Positions 29,892-37,888 of a stretch of 64,000 nt of DNA are shown here, in pieces (positions within the stretch are counted from its first letter, which is position 1; the number at the start of each line of letters is the position of its first letter). The notes beneath the pieces were generated by a model. That model searched no databases and was not told the origin of the DNA. It saw only the letters and a program-made list of their open reading frames with translations. The stretch is from assembly GCF_001955715.1 (NCBI RefSeq), contig NZ_CP019239.1, forward strand, positions 1 through 64,000. Reading direction: 5' to 3'. The position numbers and the translations under genes are program-made. This DNA is from Rhodoferax saidenbachensis. Lineage in GTDB: Bacteria > Pseudomonadota > Gammaproteobacteria > Burkholderiales > Burkholderiaceae_C.

Positions 29892-31358
29892 TCAATCAGT
29901 GCGGCGCCGTAGCCACAACATCGCTGCAGCGCCCGTACCCTCAGATTCCGGTCGATTACCCAACTCAATGAGCCCCCGGTGCAATGAAGCAATCTCTTTC
30001 ACAAAGCTCAACCCCAGCCCCGTGCTCTTCTTCTTGGAGTGCGGGCGGGCCAATGAATAGAACTTCTCAAACACCTTGTCCTGCGCGTAGCCGGGGATGC
30101 CTGGGCCCTGGTCGCGCACGGTGATCTGGGCCCAGCGGCCTTGCACTTGCAGGCCCAGTTCGATGTGGCCGCCCTCGGGGGAAAAGTCCAGCGCGTTGTC
30201 CAGCAGGTTGCTGACCGCGCGGCGCAGCAGAAAAGGGTCGGCCTCCACGGTCACGTCTTCGCTGGCGGCCACGGTGATGCGGCAGCCGCGCTGGGTGGCC
30301 ACGCCGTGGGAGGCGTGGGCCAGTTCGTCCAGCAGCGGCAGCAGGGCCACGGGTTGGGCGTTGTCGAGCACGCGGCGGGTCTCCAGCGCAGTGAGCTCCA
30401 TCATGCGGTCCACCATCTCCTGGATGCGCTGGGTCTCGCGCTGGATGTTGGTGAGGAAGCGTTGGCGCTGGGCTTCTTCCATGGGCTCTTGCAGCAGCTC
30501 GGCCGCGCCGCGGATGGCGGACAGCGGGCTCTTCACTTCGTGCGTCAGCGTCTGCACATAGTCGGCCACATAGTTGCGCCCGGCCAGCGCGTCACGCATC
30601 TCGTCGTAGGCGGCGCGCATCAGGTCCCAGGCGCGGCGCAGCAGGCGGCCGGGGTGGAAGCCCTGTTGGGCCTTGATGTAACGCGCGTAGTCGGCGATCA
30701 GGCCAAAGGGCCGCACCAGCCACATGGACACCATGACGGCCAGCACCAGCACGGCCAGTACCGAAATGAGCCCCGCGTAGAGCGTGCGGCTGCGCGCGGC
30801 GGCCACGAACTGACCAAAGGTTTGTACCGGTTTGCCCACGGTGATGGTGCCGATGATTTCGCCGCTGCCGGCGCCCTGCGCATTGCTGGCCCAGCGCACG
30901 GGGGCGGCCATGTACATGACGGCGGAGTTGGGGTCACCGGGGATGTCCAGTGTGGTGCGGGCGCCGTATTCGCCCTTGAGCGTGAGTTGCACGTCGCGCC
31001 ACTGCGAGAAGTCTTTGCCCTGCGACTGGCCCGTGGAGTCGTACAGCACGGTGCCGTTGCGGTCGGTCACATAGGCACGCAGTTCGACCTTGGTCTTGTT
31101 GACACTGAAGATCTGGGCGCTGAATTCGCGTGCGTAGGCAGCCTTGAACAGGTTGTCTAGGCGCGCTGTGTCGATGGCGCCGTCGCGCACGTCCTGCTCG
31201 ATGAGGGTGGCTAGCAGTTGCGAGGTTTCTACCAGCGACTCTTCGGTCGATTCACGGTAGCGGGGGTCCAGGTCGCTGACCACGCGGTACAACACCGCGG
31301 CCATGCCTATTGCGTAAATAAGCAATAGCCCGAAGAAGATGCGGCTTCTCTTAGACAT
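29892..31358 (-). CDS. creC: Two-component sensor histidine kinase CreC
   Basis: CreC senses envelope or metabolic state and phosphorylates CreB. The 488-residue product has TM1 (about 7-27), a periplasmic sensor domain with DLDPRYRESTEESLVETSQLLA (parts RYRESTEESLVE) typical of CreC, TM2 (about 190-215), HAMP, the phospho-acceptor His in LTHEVKSPLSAIRG near residue 272 and an ATPase domain with NLLDNALDF, DQGPGIPG and STGLGLSF. The start is ATG 31358; a GTG 18 bases earlier falls in a repeat. It lies 78 bases after creB. Confidence 0.88.
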   Translation of the reverse strand: MSKRSRIFFGLLLIYAIGMAAVLYRVVSDLDPRYRESTEESLVETSQLLATLIEQDVRDGAIDTARLDNLFKAAYAREFSAQIFSVNKTKVELRAYVTDRNGTVLYDSTGQSQGKDFSQWRDVQLTLKGEYGARTTLDIPGDPNSAVMYMAAPVRWASNAQGAGSGEIIGTITVGKPVQTFGQFVAAARSRTLYAGLISVLAVLVLAVMVSMWLVRPFGLIADYARYIKAQQGFHPGRLLRRAWDLMRAAYDEMRDALAGRNYVADYVQTLTHEVKSPLSAIRGAAELLQEPMEEAQRQRFLTNIQRETQRIQEMVDRMMELTALETRRVLDNAQPVALLPLLDELAHASHGVATQRGCRITVAASEDVTVEADPFLLRRAVSNLLDNALDFSPEGGHIELGLQVQGRWAQITVRDQGPGIPGYAQDKVFEKFYSLARPHSKKKSTGLGLSFVKEIASLHRGLIELGNRPESEGTGAAAMLWLRRRTD

Positions 31359-31361
31359 GTG

Positions 31362-31400
31362 GCCCCCACGCTCCACCGCTGCGCGGGTCGCTGCCCCCCG
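31362..31400. repeat. GC-rich dispersed repeat, copy 1 (creB-creC gap)
   Basis: The 38-base sequence starting GCCCCCACGCTCCACCGCTG recurs exactly at 61485-61522. Here it is followed by CGATGGGGCC, which can pair back with the GCCCCCC end, so a hairpin forms between creB and creC. Confidence 0.85.
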
Positions 31401-31436
31401 ATGGGGCCTTCGCGCCTAGGGGCTGCCCGTCGGCGC

Positions 31437-32159
31437 TCATGTCGGTGTGGCCGGCAGTTCTTCGCTCAGCGCGTAGCCGCTGCCGCGCAGGGTGCGGATG
31501 GGGTCGTGGCCGGGGGCGACGAGTTTGAGTTTGGCGCGCAGGGTTTTGATGTGGGCGTCCACCGTGCGGTCAAAGCTGTCGTTGTTGTCGCCCCAGACCT
31601 GCAGCAGCAGTTCGTCGCGCGTGAACACGCGGCCAGGCTTTTGCACCAACAGGCGCAGCACGCCGTATTCGTAGCGCGACAGCTCCAGCAGCTTGCCGTA
31701 GAAGCGGATCTGGTGGCGCTCTTCGTCCAACGCCCAGATGGCGGTGGCGTTTGCGACCGGTGCTGTGCTGGCAACAGGCCGCGCACTGCGGCGCAGGATG
31801 GTGCGCACACGAGCTACCAGCTCGCGTGGCGAAAAGGGTTTGGCGATGTAGTCATCGGCGCCCAGCTCCAGCCCCACCACGCGGTCGATCTCGTCGCTGC
31901 GTGCGGTGAGGAACAGCATGGGCACCTGGTTGCCGCCGGGCAGGGCTTGCAGGCGGCGGAAGAGCTCGAAGCCGTTGAGGTCGGGCAGGCCCACGTCCAG
32001 CACGGCCAATGCGGGCAGCTCGGCGCTGAACAGGCGAATAGCGTCCTCCGCCGTGCTTGCCCATACAGGCGCAAAGCCGTCGGTGGACAACACGTATTGC
32101 AGGGTGTCGGCAATGCCGGATTCGTCTTCAACAAGGAGGATGCGCGGTTTCAGGGCCAT
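31437..32159 (-). CDS. creB: Response regulator CreB
   Basis: The 240-residue product is an OmpR/PhoB-class regulator. The receiver domain shows ILLVEDE, the phosphorylated Asp in LAVLDVGLPD near residue 55 and KPFSPREL. The C-terminal winged helix has LSRYEYGVLRLLVQKPGRVFTRDELL (parts LSRYEYGVL and GRVFTRDEL) and HIKTLRAKL. Its partner creC is directly downstream. In E. coli CreB binds TTCAC repeats, and three are present upstream of the VIT/VWA gene. creA and creD are not in the window. An ATG at 32168 is an alternative start. Confidence 0.9.
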   Translation of the reverse strand: MALKPRILLVEDESGIADTLQYVLSTDGFAPVWASTAEDAIRLFSAELPALAVLDVGLPDLNGFELFRRLQALPGGNQVPMLFLTARSDEIDRVVGLELGADDYIAKPFSPRELVARVRTILRRSARPVASTAPVANATAIWALDEERHQIRFYGKLLELSRYEYGVLRLLVQKPGRVFTRDELLLQVWGDNNDSFDRTVDAHIKTLRAKLKLVAPGHDPIRTLRGSGYALSEELPATPT

Positions 32160-32176
32160 GGGGCGCATTGTGGCGC

Positions 32177-32231
32177 AAAAATGGCCTCCAGCCCCCGTGG
32201 ACTATGCGCAAGCAGCTATCAATTACGTAGC
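32177..32231 (+). repeat. Intergenic hairpin repeat copy E
   Basis: Complete copy upstream of creB: GGCCTCCAGCCCCCGTGG, ATGCGCAAGCAGCTATCAATTACGTAGC. It covers most of the space between creB and the PEBP gene. Confidence 0.85.
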
Positions 32232-32289
32232 GTTGCGGGCCACGCCGGGGAAGGTCAAGCGCCGCGGCTCGCCCTTCCCACCGCTTGGG

Positions 32290-32916
32290 CTAGCGACCGT
32301 AAGTGGCCGTGAAGCTGGCCTTGCCCAGCAGGTGCGCGCCCAGACCCTTGTTGAGGATGAAGCCGTGCAGGCCAGCGGTGCCTGTTTTGGGGATGCCGCC
32401 AGCGGCTTGCAGGTCGTCCATGTCGTAGGCAAACACGGTGAAGATGTAGCGGTGCGGTTTGTCACCCACGGGTGGGCAGGGTCCGCCGTAGTTGCCGTTG
32501 CCGCCCGTGGCGCCGGTATCGTGGAAGTCGGTGCTGCCGCCAAAGGCTGGGGCGGGCAGGCTGGCTGCGGCATTGCCCGCGCCGCGTGCGAGGCCGGTGG
32601 CCGTGGCGGGGATGTTGTAGACCGTCCAGTGCCAGAAGCCGCTGCCGGTGGGGGCGTCGGGGTCGTACACGCTCAGGGCCAGCTTCTTGGTGCCGGCGGG
32701 TACGTTGTTCCACTGGACTGCGGGCGACACATTGCCACCCTGGCAGCCAAAGCCGTTGAGCACAAACTGGTTGTCGAACACGCCCGATGCCAGGTCCGGG
32801 CTGCTGAGCGTGAAGGGTTTGGTTTGGGCCCAGGCCGCACTGGTAGCGAGTGCCAGGCTTGCTACGAGGGCTGTTGCGCCCAGCGTGGCGATTGATTTGC
32901 GTACTGTCGATGTCAT
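32290..32916 (-). CDS. Periplasmic YbhB/YbcL family (Raf kinase inhibitor-like, PEBP) protein
   Basis: The 208-residue product has a signal peptide (ATALVASLALATSAAWA) and a PEBP fold with SVYDPDAPTGSGFWHWTVYNIP (parts DPDAPTGSGFWHW), GGPCPPVGDKPHRYIFTVFA and a C-terminal LLGKASFTATYGR. Bacterial members have no settled function; some inhibit proteases. The start is ATG 32916, because the longer reading begins in the AraC gene promoter. It is divergent from nothing and follows the AraC gene on the same strand with a 70-base gap, which suggests regulation by it. Confidence 0.9.
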   Translation of the reverse strand: MTSTVRKSIATLGATALVASLALATSAAWAQTKPFTLSSPDLASGVFDNQFVLNGFGCQGGNVSPAVQWNNVPAGTKKLALSVYDPDAPTGSGFWHWTVYNIPATATGLARGAGNAAASLPAPAFGGSTDFHDTGATGGNGNYGGPCPPVGDKPHRYIFTVFAYDMDDLQAAGGIPKTGTAGLHGFILNKGLGAHLLGKASFTATYGR

Positions 32917-32986
32917 CACTGCTTTCCTTCCAAAAGATGGCGCACATTGCGCGAAGTCCATTGTTGGGCGACAGGCCGTGCGAGCG

Positions 32987-33823
32987 TTAGCCGTTGGCGC
33001 TGGATTCCTGTGCCAAAGCGCTTTTTCTGGGGCGTGCCTGGGCGGCGTCTGCGATGCGGACCGATGACGGGCTCAGGCCAAAGCGGTTGCGGAAAGCGGC
33101 GGTGAACCGGCTGTGCGACTCGTAGCCGCAACGCTGCGAGATTTGCCCCACGGGAATATCGGTGGACTGCAGCAGGCTCAGGCCCAGCTCCAGGCGCACC
33201 TCTTGCAGGCAGGCGGTCACGTTGCTGCTTTCTTCCTGCAGGCGCTGGCGCAGGGTGCTGCCGCTGAGCAGAAAGTGCTGGGCCAGCGTGTCCACCGACC
33301 AGTCGGCATGCGGGCTCTGCGAAATCAGGTTGGTCACCCGGTCGGTCCATGACAGTTGCACGCGGCTGGGGAACACCAGGCGTTGTTCGGCCAGCGTCAG
33401 CAGCAGTTCCACGCCGCGGTGGACGGCACTCGCGGAGTGGCCTGGGTCCCCCGCGCGCTGGGCACGCTCCCAGGTCTGTGCCCAGTCGTCGGGCGCGGTG
33501 GTGGTGGCAAAGCCGTTCAGCGGCGGCTGGCCGGCCAGCGCGGGGTAGTGGTTGACAAAGGCATCGGCCACGGCATCGGGAATGGTCCACACGCTGGCCG
33601 CGTAGCGCCCCGATGGGCCGATGTGGTTGGACACATCCCACTGGTGGCCTGCGGCCAGCAGGCACAGCCCACCGGCTTGCACCAGCAGCTGCCCCTTTGC
33701 ACGCTGGGGCGTGATGATGCCCTTGCTGCCCGCACGCACCCAGACCACACCGTGCTTGCGAACACGCACGGTTTTCAGGGTGTGGCTGACGGCGACCGAG
33801 ATGTCGAAGAAATGTGGGTCCAT
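32987..33823 (-). CDS. AraC family transcriptional regulator
   Basis: The 278-residue product has an N-terminal cupin-like sensing domain (VWVRAGSKGIITPQ, LLVQAGGLCLLAAGHQWDV) and two C-terminal helix-turn-helix units: VDTLAQHFLLSGSTLRQRLQ, then VGQISQRCGYESHSRFTAAFRNRFG (key parts CGYESHSRF and FRNRFG). That last block is the AraC signature. ATG 33823 is chosen; a GTG some 20 bases upstream is possible. The likely target is the PEBP gene downstream. Confidence 0.87.
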   Translation of the reverse strand: MDPHFFDISVAVSHTLKTVRVRKHGVVWVRAGSKGIITPQRAKGQLLVQAGGLCLLAAGHQWDVSNHIGPSGRYAASVWTIPDAVADAFVNHYPALAGQPPLNGFATTTAPDDWAQTWERAQRAGDPGHSASAVHRGVELLLTLAEQRLVFPSRVQLSWTDRVTNLISQSPHADWSVDTLAQHFLLSGSTLRQRLQEESSNVTACLQEVRLELGLSLLQSTDIPVGQISQRCGYESHSRFTAAFRNRFGLSPSSVRIADAAQARPRKSALAQESSANG

Positions 33824-33840
33824 GCCTGAGTGTGGCTCAT

Positions 33841-34281
33841 TCACAGATCGCCCGCACGCAGCCGCGCAGCCTGTGGTGTGCCGGCCAGGTCGTCGAGGAT
33901 GGGGCAGTCCGGGCGTTCGTCGCCATGGCAACAGTCCACCAGGCCACTCAGCGTGCGCTGCATGCTTTGCATGGCGTCTATGCGTGCGTTGAGTTCATCC
34001 ACATGTTTTTGCGCAATCTTCTTCACGCTGCTGCTGGTGCGGCGGCGGTTTTGCCACAGGCCCACCAGTTCGGCAATTTCGGCCATGGAAAAGCCCAGAT
34101 CACGGCAGCGTTTGATGAAGCGCAGCGTGTGCACATCGGCGGGGCTGTAGAGCCGGTAGCCGCTGTCGGTGCGGTTCACTTTGCCCAGCAGCCCCAGCGA
34201 TTCGTAGTGCCGCAGCATCTTGGCGGACACGCCGCTTTGGCGCCCCGCCTCGCCAATGTTCACAGCTTCGCCGGACACCAT
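33841..34281 (-). CDS. cueR: Copper-responsive MerR-type regulator CueR
   Basis: CueR senses Cu(I) and activates copA and related promoters by twisting 19-bp spacers. The product of about 146 residues has the MerR helix-turn-helix NIGEAGRQSGVSAKMLRHYESLGLL (parts GVSAKMLRHYE), a long dimer helix and the metal loop CCHGDERPDCPIL with the Cys-x7-Cys spacing of CueR. The start is uncertain: ATG 34281, or GTG 34263 giving the classic NIGEA start. It follows copZ and shares its promoter. Confidence 0.9.
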   Translation of the reverse strand: MVSGEAVNIGEAGRQSGVSAKMLRHYESLGLLGKVNRTDSGYRLYSPADVHTLRFIKRCRDLGFSMAEIAELVGLWQNRRRTSSSVKKIAQKHVDELNARIDAMQSMQRTLSGLVDCCHGDERPDCPILDDLAGTPQAARLRAGDL

Positions 34282-34288
34282 TGCCGGT

Positions 34289-34486
34289 TTAGGCTGCAAC
34301 GGCATAACCTTCTTCGGTAATGGCGTGGGCCAATGTTTCGCGCGGCTGGGTGGATTCGACCTCCACCAGGTTCTGGCTGCGGTCTATCTTGACTTCGGCC
34401 TGCGGGTCGGCTTGCTGGATGGCGCGGGTGACGGCTTTTTCGCAGTGGCCGCAGGTCATGCCGGTGACGGTAAACAGTTGGTTCAT
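34289..34486 (-). CDS. copZ: Copper chaperone CopZ (heavy-metal-associated domain)
   Basis: The 65-residue product is a single HMA domain with the Cu(I)-binding motif GMTCGHC near residue 9-15 and the typical ending ITEEGYAV. It carries copper to the CopA ATPase. A good ribosome-binding sequence (GAGGAAA) precedes the ATG. It is first in a copZ-cueR unit driven by the MerR-type promoter at 34514-34544. Confidence 0.95.
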   Translation of the reverse strand: MNQLFTVTGMTCGHCEKAVTRAIQQADPQAEVKIDRSQNLVEVESTQPRETLAHAITEEGYAVAA

Positions 34487-34513
34487 GGGGTTTCCTCAGG
34501 AGTAGAAGAAACC

Positions 34514-34544
34514 ATTGTGAACCTTCCCATCGTGGGAGAGTCAA
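34514..34544 (-). promoter_or_regulatory. CueR-type promoter of copZ-cueR
   Basis: On the minus strand: -35 TTGACT (34544-34539), a 19-base spacer containing the dyad CTCCC...GGGAAGGT, and -10 CACAAT (34519-34514). The overlong 19-base spacer with a dyad inside is the hallmark of MerR-family promoters and resembles the E. coli copA operator. Confidence 0.8.
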
Positions 34545-34551
34545 GCTCCGC

Positions 34552-34782
34552 CTATTTGCAGCAGGCACATCCGCTTTGATGCGTCAGCCGCTGGTAGCCC
34601 GCGGTGTTGTCCGACGCGGGTGAAGCTTGGCGTTGTGTGCGGGGCAAGAAGCGTGGTGCGGTGAGTACGCGGCTGGCGGGCACTTGGCACATGGGGCACG
34701 GTGTTGGCTGCTGAGAATCGGCCATGGTGCGCATGGCGGTGAAGGGGCCACAGTCCGGGCAAGCGTAGTCATAAGTCGGCAT
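34552..34782 (-). CDS. FmdB-type zinc ribbon protein
   Basis: The 76-residue product starts MPTYDYACPDCGPF and has a second pair CPMC, forming the Cys4 zinc ribbon of the FmdB/CxxC_CxxC_SSSS family. It ends in an extra Cys cluster (CACCK). The function is unknown; homologues occur beside amidase and urea genes. Its position within the copper module may be incidental. ATG 34782 is chosen because the family motif starts there. Confidence 0.85.
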   Translation of the reverse strand: MPTYDYACPDCGPFTAMRTMADSQQPTPCPMCQVPASRVLTAPRFLPRTQRQASPASDNTAGYQRLTHQSGCACCK

Positions 34783-34830
34783 AGCGCACAGAGGGTATTG
34801 GCTGTAATGGGCGAAAGTGTGCCCTATCCC

Positions 34831-34861
34831 TTGACCTTGCCCCCATGGCAAGGCCTAAGCT
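34831..34861 (+). promoter_or_regulatory. CueR-type promoter of copA
   Basis: -35 TTGACC (34831-34836), a 19-base spacer and -10 TAAGCT (34856-34861). A perfect dyad CCTTGCC-CCCAT-GGCAAGG spans the spacer. Transcription would begin about 7 bases after the -10, at or next to the copA ATG at 34868, which implies a leaderless mRNA. Confidence 0.82.
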
Positions 34862-34867
34862 CTGGTC

Positions 34868-37099
34868 ATGACCACTGAAACTGCATCCCCCTCGACCATC
34901 GATATCGGCATTGGCGGCATGACCTGCGCATCGTGTGTGATGCGTGTGGAAAAAGCCTTGAAGAAGGTGCCGGGGGTGGACAGCGCCACGGTGAACCTGG
35001 CCACCGAGTCCGCGCGCATCGAAGTGCACAACCCGGACATGGAGGCGCGCCTGCGCCGTGCGGTGCGTGATGCGGGTTACGAGCCGCTGGCGCCCAGCGC
35101 AGCCATTGACGCGGTGGACGCCTCAATGTGGGCAGGCTTTGGGCCTGTGGGGATTGGCCTGGCGCTGTGTGCGCCGCTGGTGCTGCCCATGGTGGGGGAT
35201 CTGTTTGGCCGGGACTGGATGCTGCCTGCGCTGTGGCAGTTTTTGCTGGCCACGCCGGTGCAGTTCATCCTGGGTGCGCGTTTTTACAAGGCGGGCTGGC
35301 ACGCGCTGCTGGCGCGCACCGGCAATATGGATTTGCTGGTGGCGCTGGGTACCTCGGCGGGCTGGGCGCTGTCCATGTGGCTGTGGCTCACGGCGCCGGA
35401 CCATTCGGCGCATGGCATGCCGGCCATGGCGCCCCATCTGTACTTTGAAAGCAGCGCCGTGGTGGTGACGCTGGTGCTGCTGGGCAAGTGGCTGGAGGCG
35501 CGCACCAAGCGCCAGACTACCGCCGCCATCCGCGCGCTGCACAGCCTGCGGCCAGACACGGCGCACCTGTTGGGGCGCGAGGGTGAGGTGGATGTTCCTG
35601 TGGTCGAAGTGCTGGTGGGTGACAAGATTGTGGTGAAACCCGGCGAGCGCTTCCCGGTGGATGGGACGCTGCTCGAAGGCCGCACGCAGGTGGACGAATC
35701 CATGTTGACCGGCGAGCCCTTGCCCGTGACCAAGGAGGTGGGCGCCAAGCTCACCGGCGGCAGCATCAATGGCGAGGGCCGTGTGGTGCTGCAGGTGCGG
35801 GCGGTGGGGGTGGACACGGTGCTGTCCCACATCATCCGCCTGGTGGAAGACGCGCAGGCGGCCAAGGCGCCGATCCAGCGGCTGGTGGACCAGGTGAGTG
35901 CGGTGTTTGTGCCCGTGGTGCTGGTGATTGCGTTGATCACGCTGCTGGCCTGGTGGCTCACCGGGCACAGCTTTGAAGTGGCGCTAGTCCACGCCGTGGC
36001 GGTGCTGGTGATTGCCTGCCCCTGCGCGCTGGGCCTGGCCACACCGGCGGCCATCATGGCGGGCACGGGCGTGGCGGCGAAGTTCGGCATCTTGATCAAG
36101 GACGCGCAGGCGCTGGAGCTGGCGCACACCGTGAACGTGGTGGCTTTTGACAAGACCGGCACGCTGACCGTGGGCCAGCCGCGTTTGACTGTGCTGGTGC
36201 CGGTGGGGCTGGCGGAGGACGAAGCCCTGCGCCTGGCCGCCAGCCTGCAAAGCGGCAGCGAACATCCGCTGGCCCATGCGGTCGTGACGGCGGCCAAAAC
36301 CAAGACGATGGAGGTGCAGGCGCCCACCGATGTGCGTGCCGTGCCCGGCCGTGGCACCCAGGGTGTGGTGGCCGGGCGCACGCTGCTGCTGGGCAGCCTG
36401 CGCTGGATGGAAGAGTTGGGCGTTGATCAGGCCGCGGTCGCTGCCCGAGCCACACAGTTGCAGGCCGAAGGTGCCACCGTGTCCGCCATGGCCGAGCGCA
36501 CCGAGAGTGGCGTGACGCTGCTTGCGCTGTTGGCCTTTGCCGACGAACCCAAGCCGGGCGCCAAAGAAGCGCTCGCCATCTTGCAGGCACGCGGCATCCA
36601 GACGGTGATGATTTCGGGCGACAACCGGGGTGCCGCCGAAGCGATGGCCAAGCGCCTGGGGCTGGACGCCAAAGATGTGTTGGCCGAAGTGTTGCCCGGC
36701 GACAAGGCTGCCAAAGTGGTGGAACTAAAAGCCGGTCTCAAAGTGGTCGCCATGGTGGGGGATGGTGTCAACGACGCCCCGGCTTTGGCGGCGGCCGATG
36801 TGGGCATGGCCATGGCCAACCCCAACGGCGGTGGCACCGATGTGGCCATGCATGCGGCGGGCATCACGCTGATGCGCGGTGACCCGCTGCTGGTGGCCGG
36901 CGCGCTGGACATCAGCCGCCGCACGGTGGCCAAGATCCGGCAAAACCTGTTCTGGGCCTTTGCCTACAACGCGGCCGGTATCCCGTTGGCCGCGCTGGGC
37001 TACCTGAGTCCGGTGGTGGCCGGTGCGGCCATGGCGCTCAGCTCGGTGAGTGTGATGACCAATGCGCTCTTGCTCAAGCGCTGGAAGCCCAAGGTTTAG
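34868..37099 (+). CDS. copA: Cu(I)-exporting P1B-type ATPase CopA
   Basis: CopA pumps Cu(I) out of the cytoplasm. The 743-residue product has one N-terminal HMA domain (GGMTCASC near residue 17-24), eight predicted membrane helices, the actuator TGE in MLTGEPLPV, the ion-path motif ACPCALG near 384, the phosphorylation motif DKTGTLT near 428 and [11 protein letters not shown]. One metal domain instead of two is usual in many bacteria. No Shine-Dalgarno precedes the ATG, in line with a leaderless transcript from the CueR-type promoter. It is divergent from copZ-cueR. Confidence 0.96.
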   Translation: MTTETASPSTIDIGIGGMTCASCVMRVEKALKKVPGVDSATVNLATESARIEVHNPDMEARLRRAVRDAGYEPLAPSAAIDAVDASMWAGFGPVGIGLALCAPLVLPMVGDLFGRDWMLPALWQFLLATPVQFILGARFYKAGWHALLARTGNMDLLVALGTSAGWALSMWLWLTAPDHSAHGMPAMAPHLYFESSAVVVTLVLLGKWLEARTKRQTTAAIRALHSLRPDTAHLLGREGEVDVPVVEVLVGDKIVVKPGERFPVDGTLLEGRTQVDESMLTGEPLPVTKEVGAKLTGGSINGEGRVVLQVRAVGVDTVLSHIIRLVEDAQAAKAPIQRLVDQVSAVFVPVVLVIALITLLAWWLTGHSFEVALVHAVAVLVIACPCALGLATPAAIMAGTGVAAKFGILIKDAQALELAHTVNVVAFDKTGTLTVGQPRLTVLVPVGLAEDEALRLAASLQSGSEHPLAHAVVTAAKTKTMEVQAPTDVRAVPGRGTQGVVAGRTLLLGSLRWMEELGVDQAAVAARATQLQAEGATVSAMAERTESGVTLLALLAFADEPKPGAKEALAILQARGIQTVMISGDNRGAAEAMAKRLGLDAKDVLAEVLPGDKAAKVVELKAGLKVVAMVGDGVNDAPALAAADVGMAMANPNGGGTDVAMHAAGITLMRGDPLLVAGALDISRRTVAKIRQNLFWAFAYNAAGIPLAALGYLSPVVAGAAMALSSVSVMTNALLLKRWKPKV

Positions 37100-37100
37100 A

Positions 37101-37157
37101 GCCTTTTTGGCCTCTAGCCCTTATGGGGATTGCGCAAGCAGCTCCTGAATTAGGAGC
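37101..37157 (+). repeat. Intergenic hairpin repeat copy F
   Basis: Complete copy right after the copA stop: GGCCTCTAGCCCTTATGGGG, TTGCGCAAGCAGCTCCTGAATTAGGAGC. The hairpin GCTCCT...AGGAGC shows paired changes relative to GCTAT...ATAGC copies. Confidence 0.88.
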
Positions 37158-37248
37158 GTCCGGAGGGCCAACTGCATGGCGTTTGATCTGCATCAAGAGG
37201 GTCTGGCGACCGGCGTGCGATCCTGCGCCAAAGTCCAGGAGACACACC

Positions 37249-37833
37249 ATGACGCAATCCAGCCTGCAGGTTATTCGCGATGAACACGCCGCACTGGCGG
37301 CCATGCTGCGCTCGCTCACCATGATGCTGGACCGCGGCCCGGCCGATGCGCCCGAGCGCTTCTTTGATGTGCTGCGCGCCATGCTGTTTTATATCGACGA
37401 GTTCCCCGAACGCCTGCACCATCCCAAAGAGTCGGACTTGCTGTTTCCCCGTGTGGCACGGCTGGCGCCCGATACCCTGCCCACCATCGTGCGGCTGGAG
37501 AAAGACCACGCGCATGGTGAAACCGCGGTGCGCGAGTTGCAGCACCTGTTGCTGGCCTGGGAGCTGGTGGGGGAGTCACGCCGTGCGGCGTTTGATACCG
37601 CCGCGCGGCTGTACGTGTCGTTTTATCTGGAACACATGCGGCTGGAAGAAACGGTGATCCTGCCCGCCGCGCAAAAGCTGCTGGGTGCGCAAGACTGGGC
37701 CGAACTGGACGCGGCGTTTGCCAGCAACCGCGACCCGCTGACCGGCAAGTACCCGCACGACCCCAGCTACGACCGGCTGTTCACCCGCATCGTGATGCGC
37801 GCACCTGCGCCGATTGGTGTGGGCGACGCTTAG
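37249..37833 (+). CDS. Hemerythrin domain protein
   Basis: The 194-residue product has the four-helix His/Glu pattern of hemerythrin-like proteins: IRDEHAALAAML, FPERLHHPKESDLLFP, EKDHAHGETAV and FYLEHMRLEETVILP. Each contributes a likely iron ligand. These bind a di-iron centre and may sense or carry oxygen or help iron repair. The start is ATG 37249, preceded by CAGGAG. Proximity to copA may reflect metal stress, but no shared operator is seen. Confidence 0.88.
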   Translation: MTQSSLQVIRDEHAALAAMLRSLTMMLDRGPADAPERFFDVLRAMLFYIDEFPERLHHPKESDLLFPRVARLAPDTLPTIVRLEKDHAHGETAVRELQHLLLAWELVGESRRAAFDTAARLYVSFYLEHMRLEETVILPAAQKLLGAQDWAELDAAFASNRDPLTGKYPHDPSYDRLFTRIVMRAPAPIGVGDA

Positions 37834-37888
37834 TCCGGTGTAGTTGGCGCTGGAGGGGCTCCAACGAGGGTCGGGGTGTTGCAGCAAA

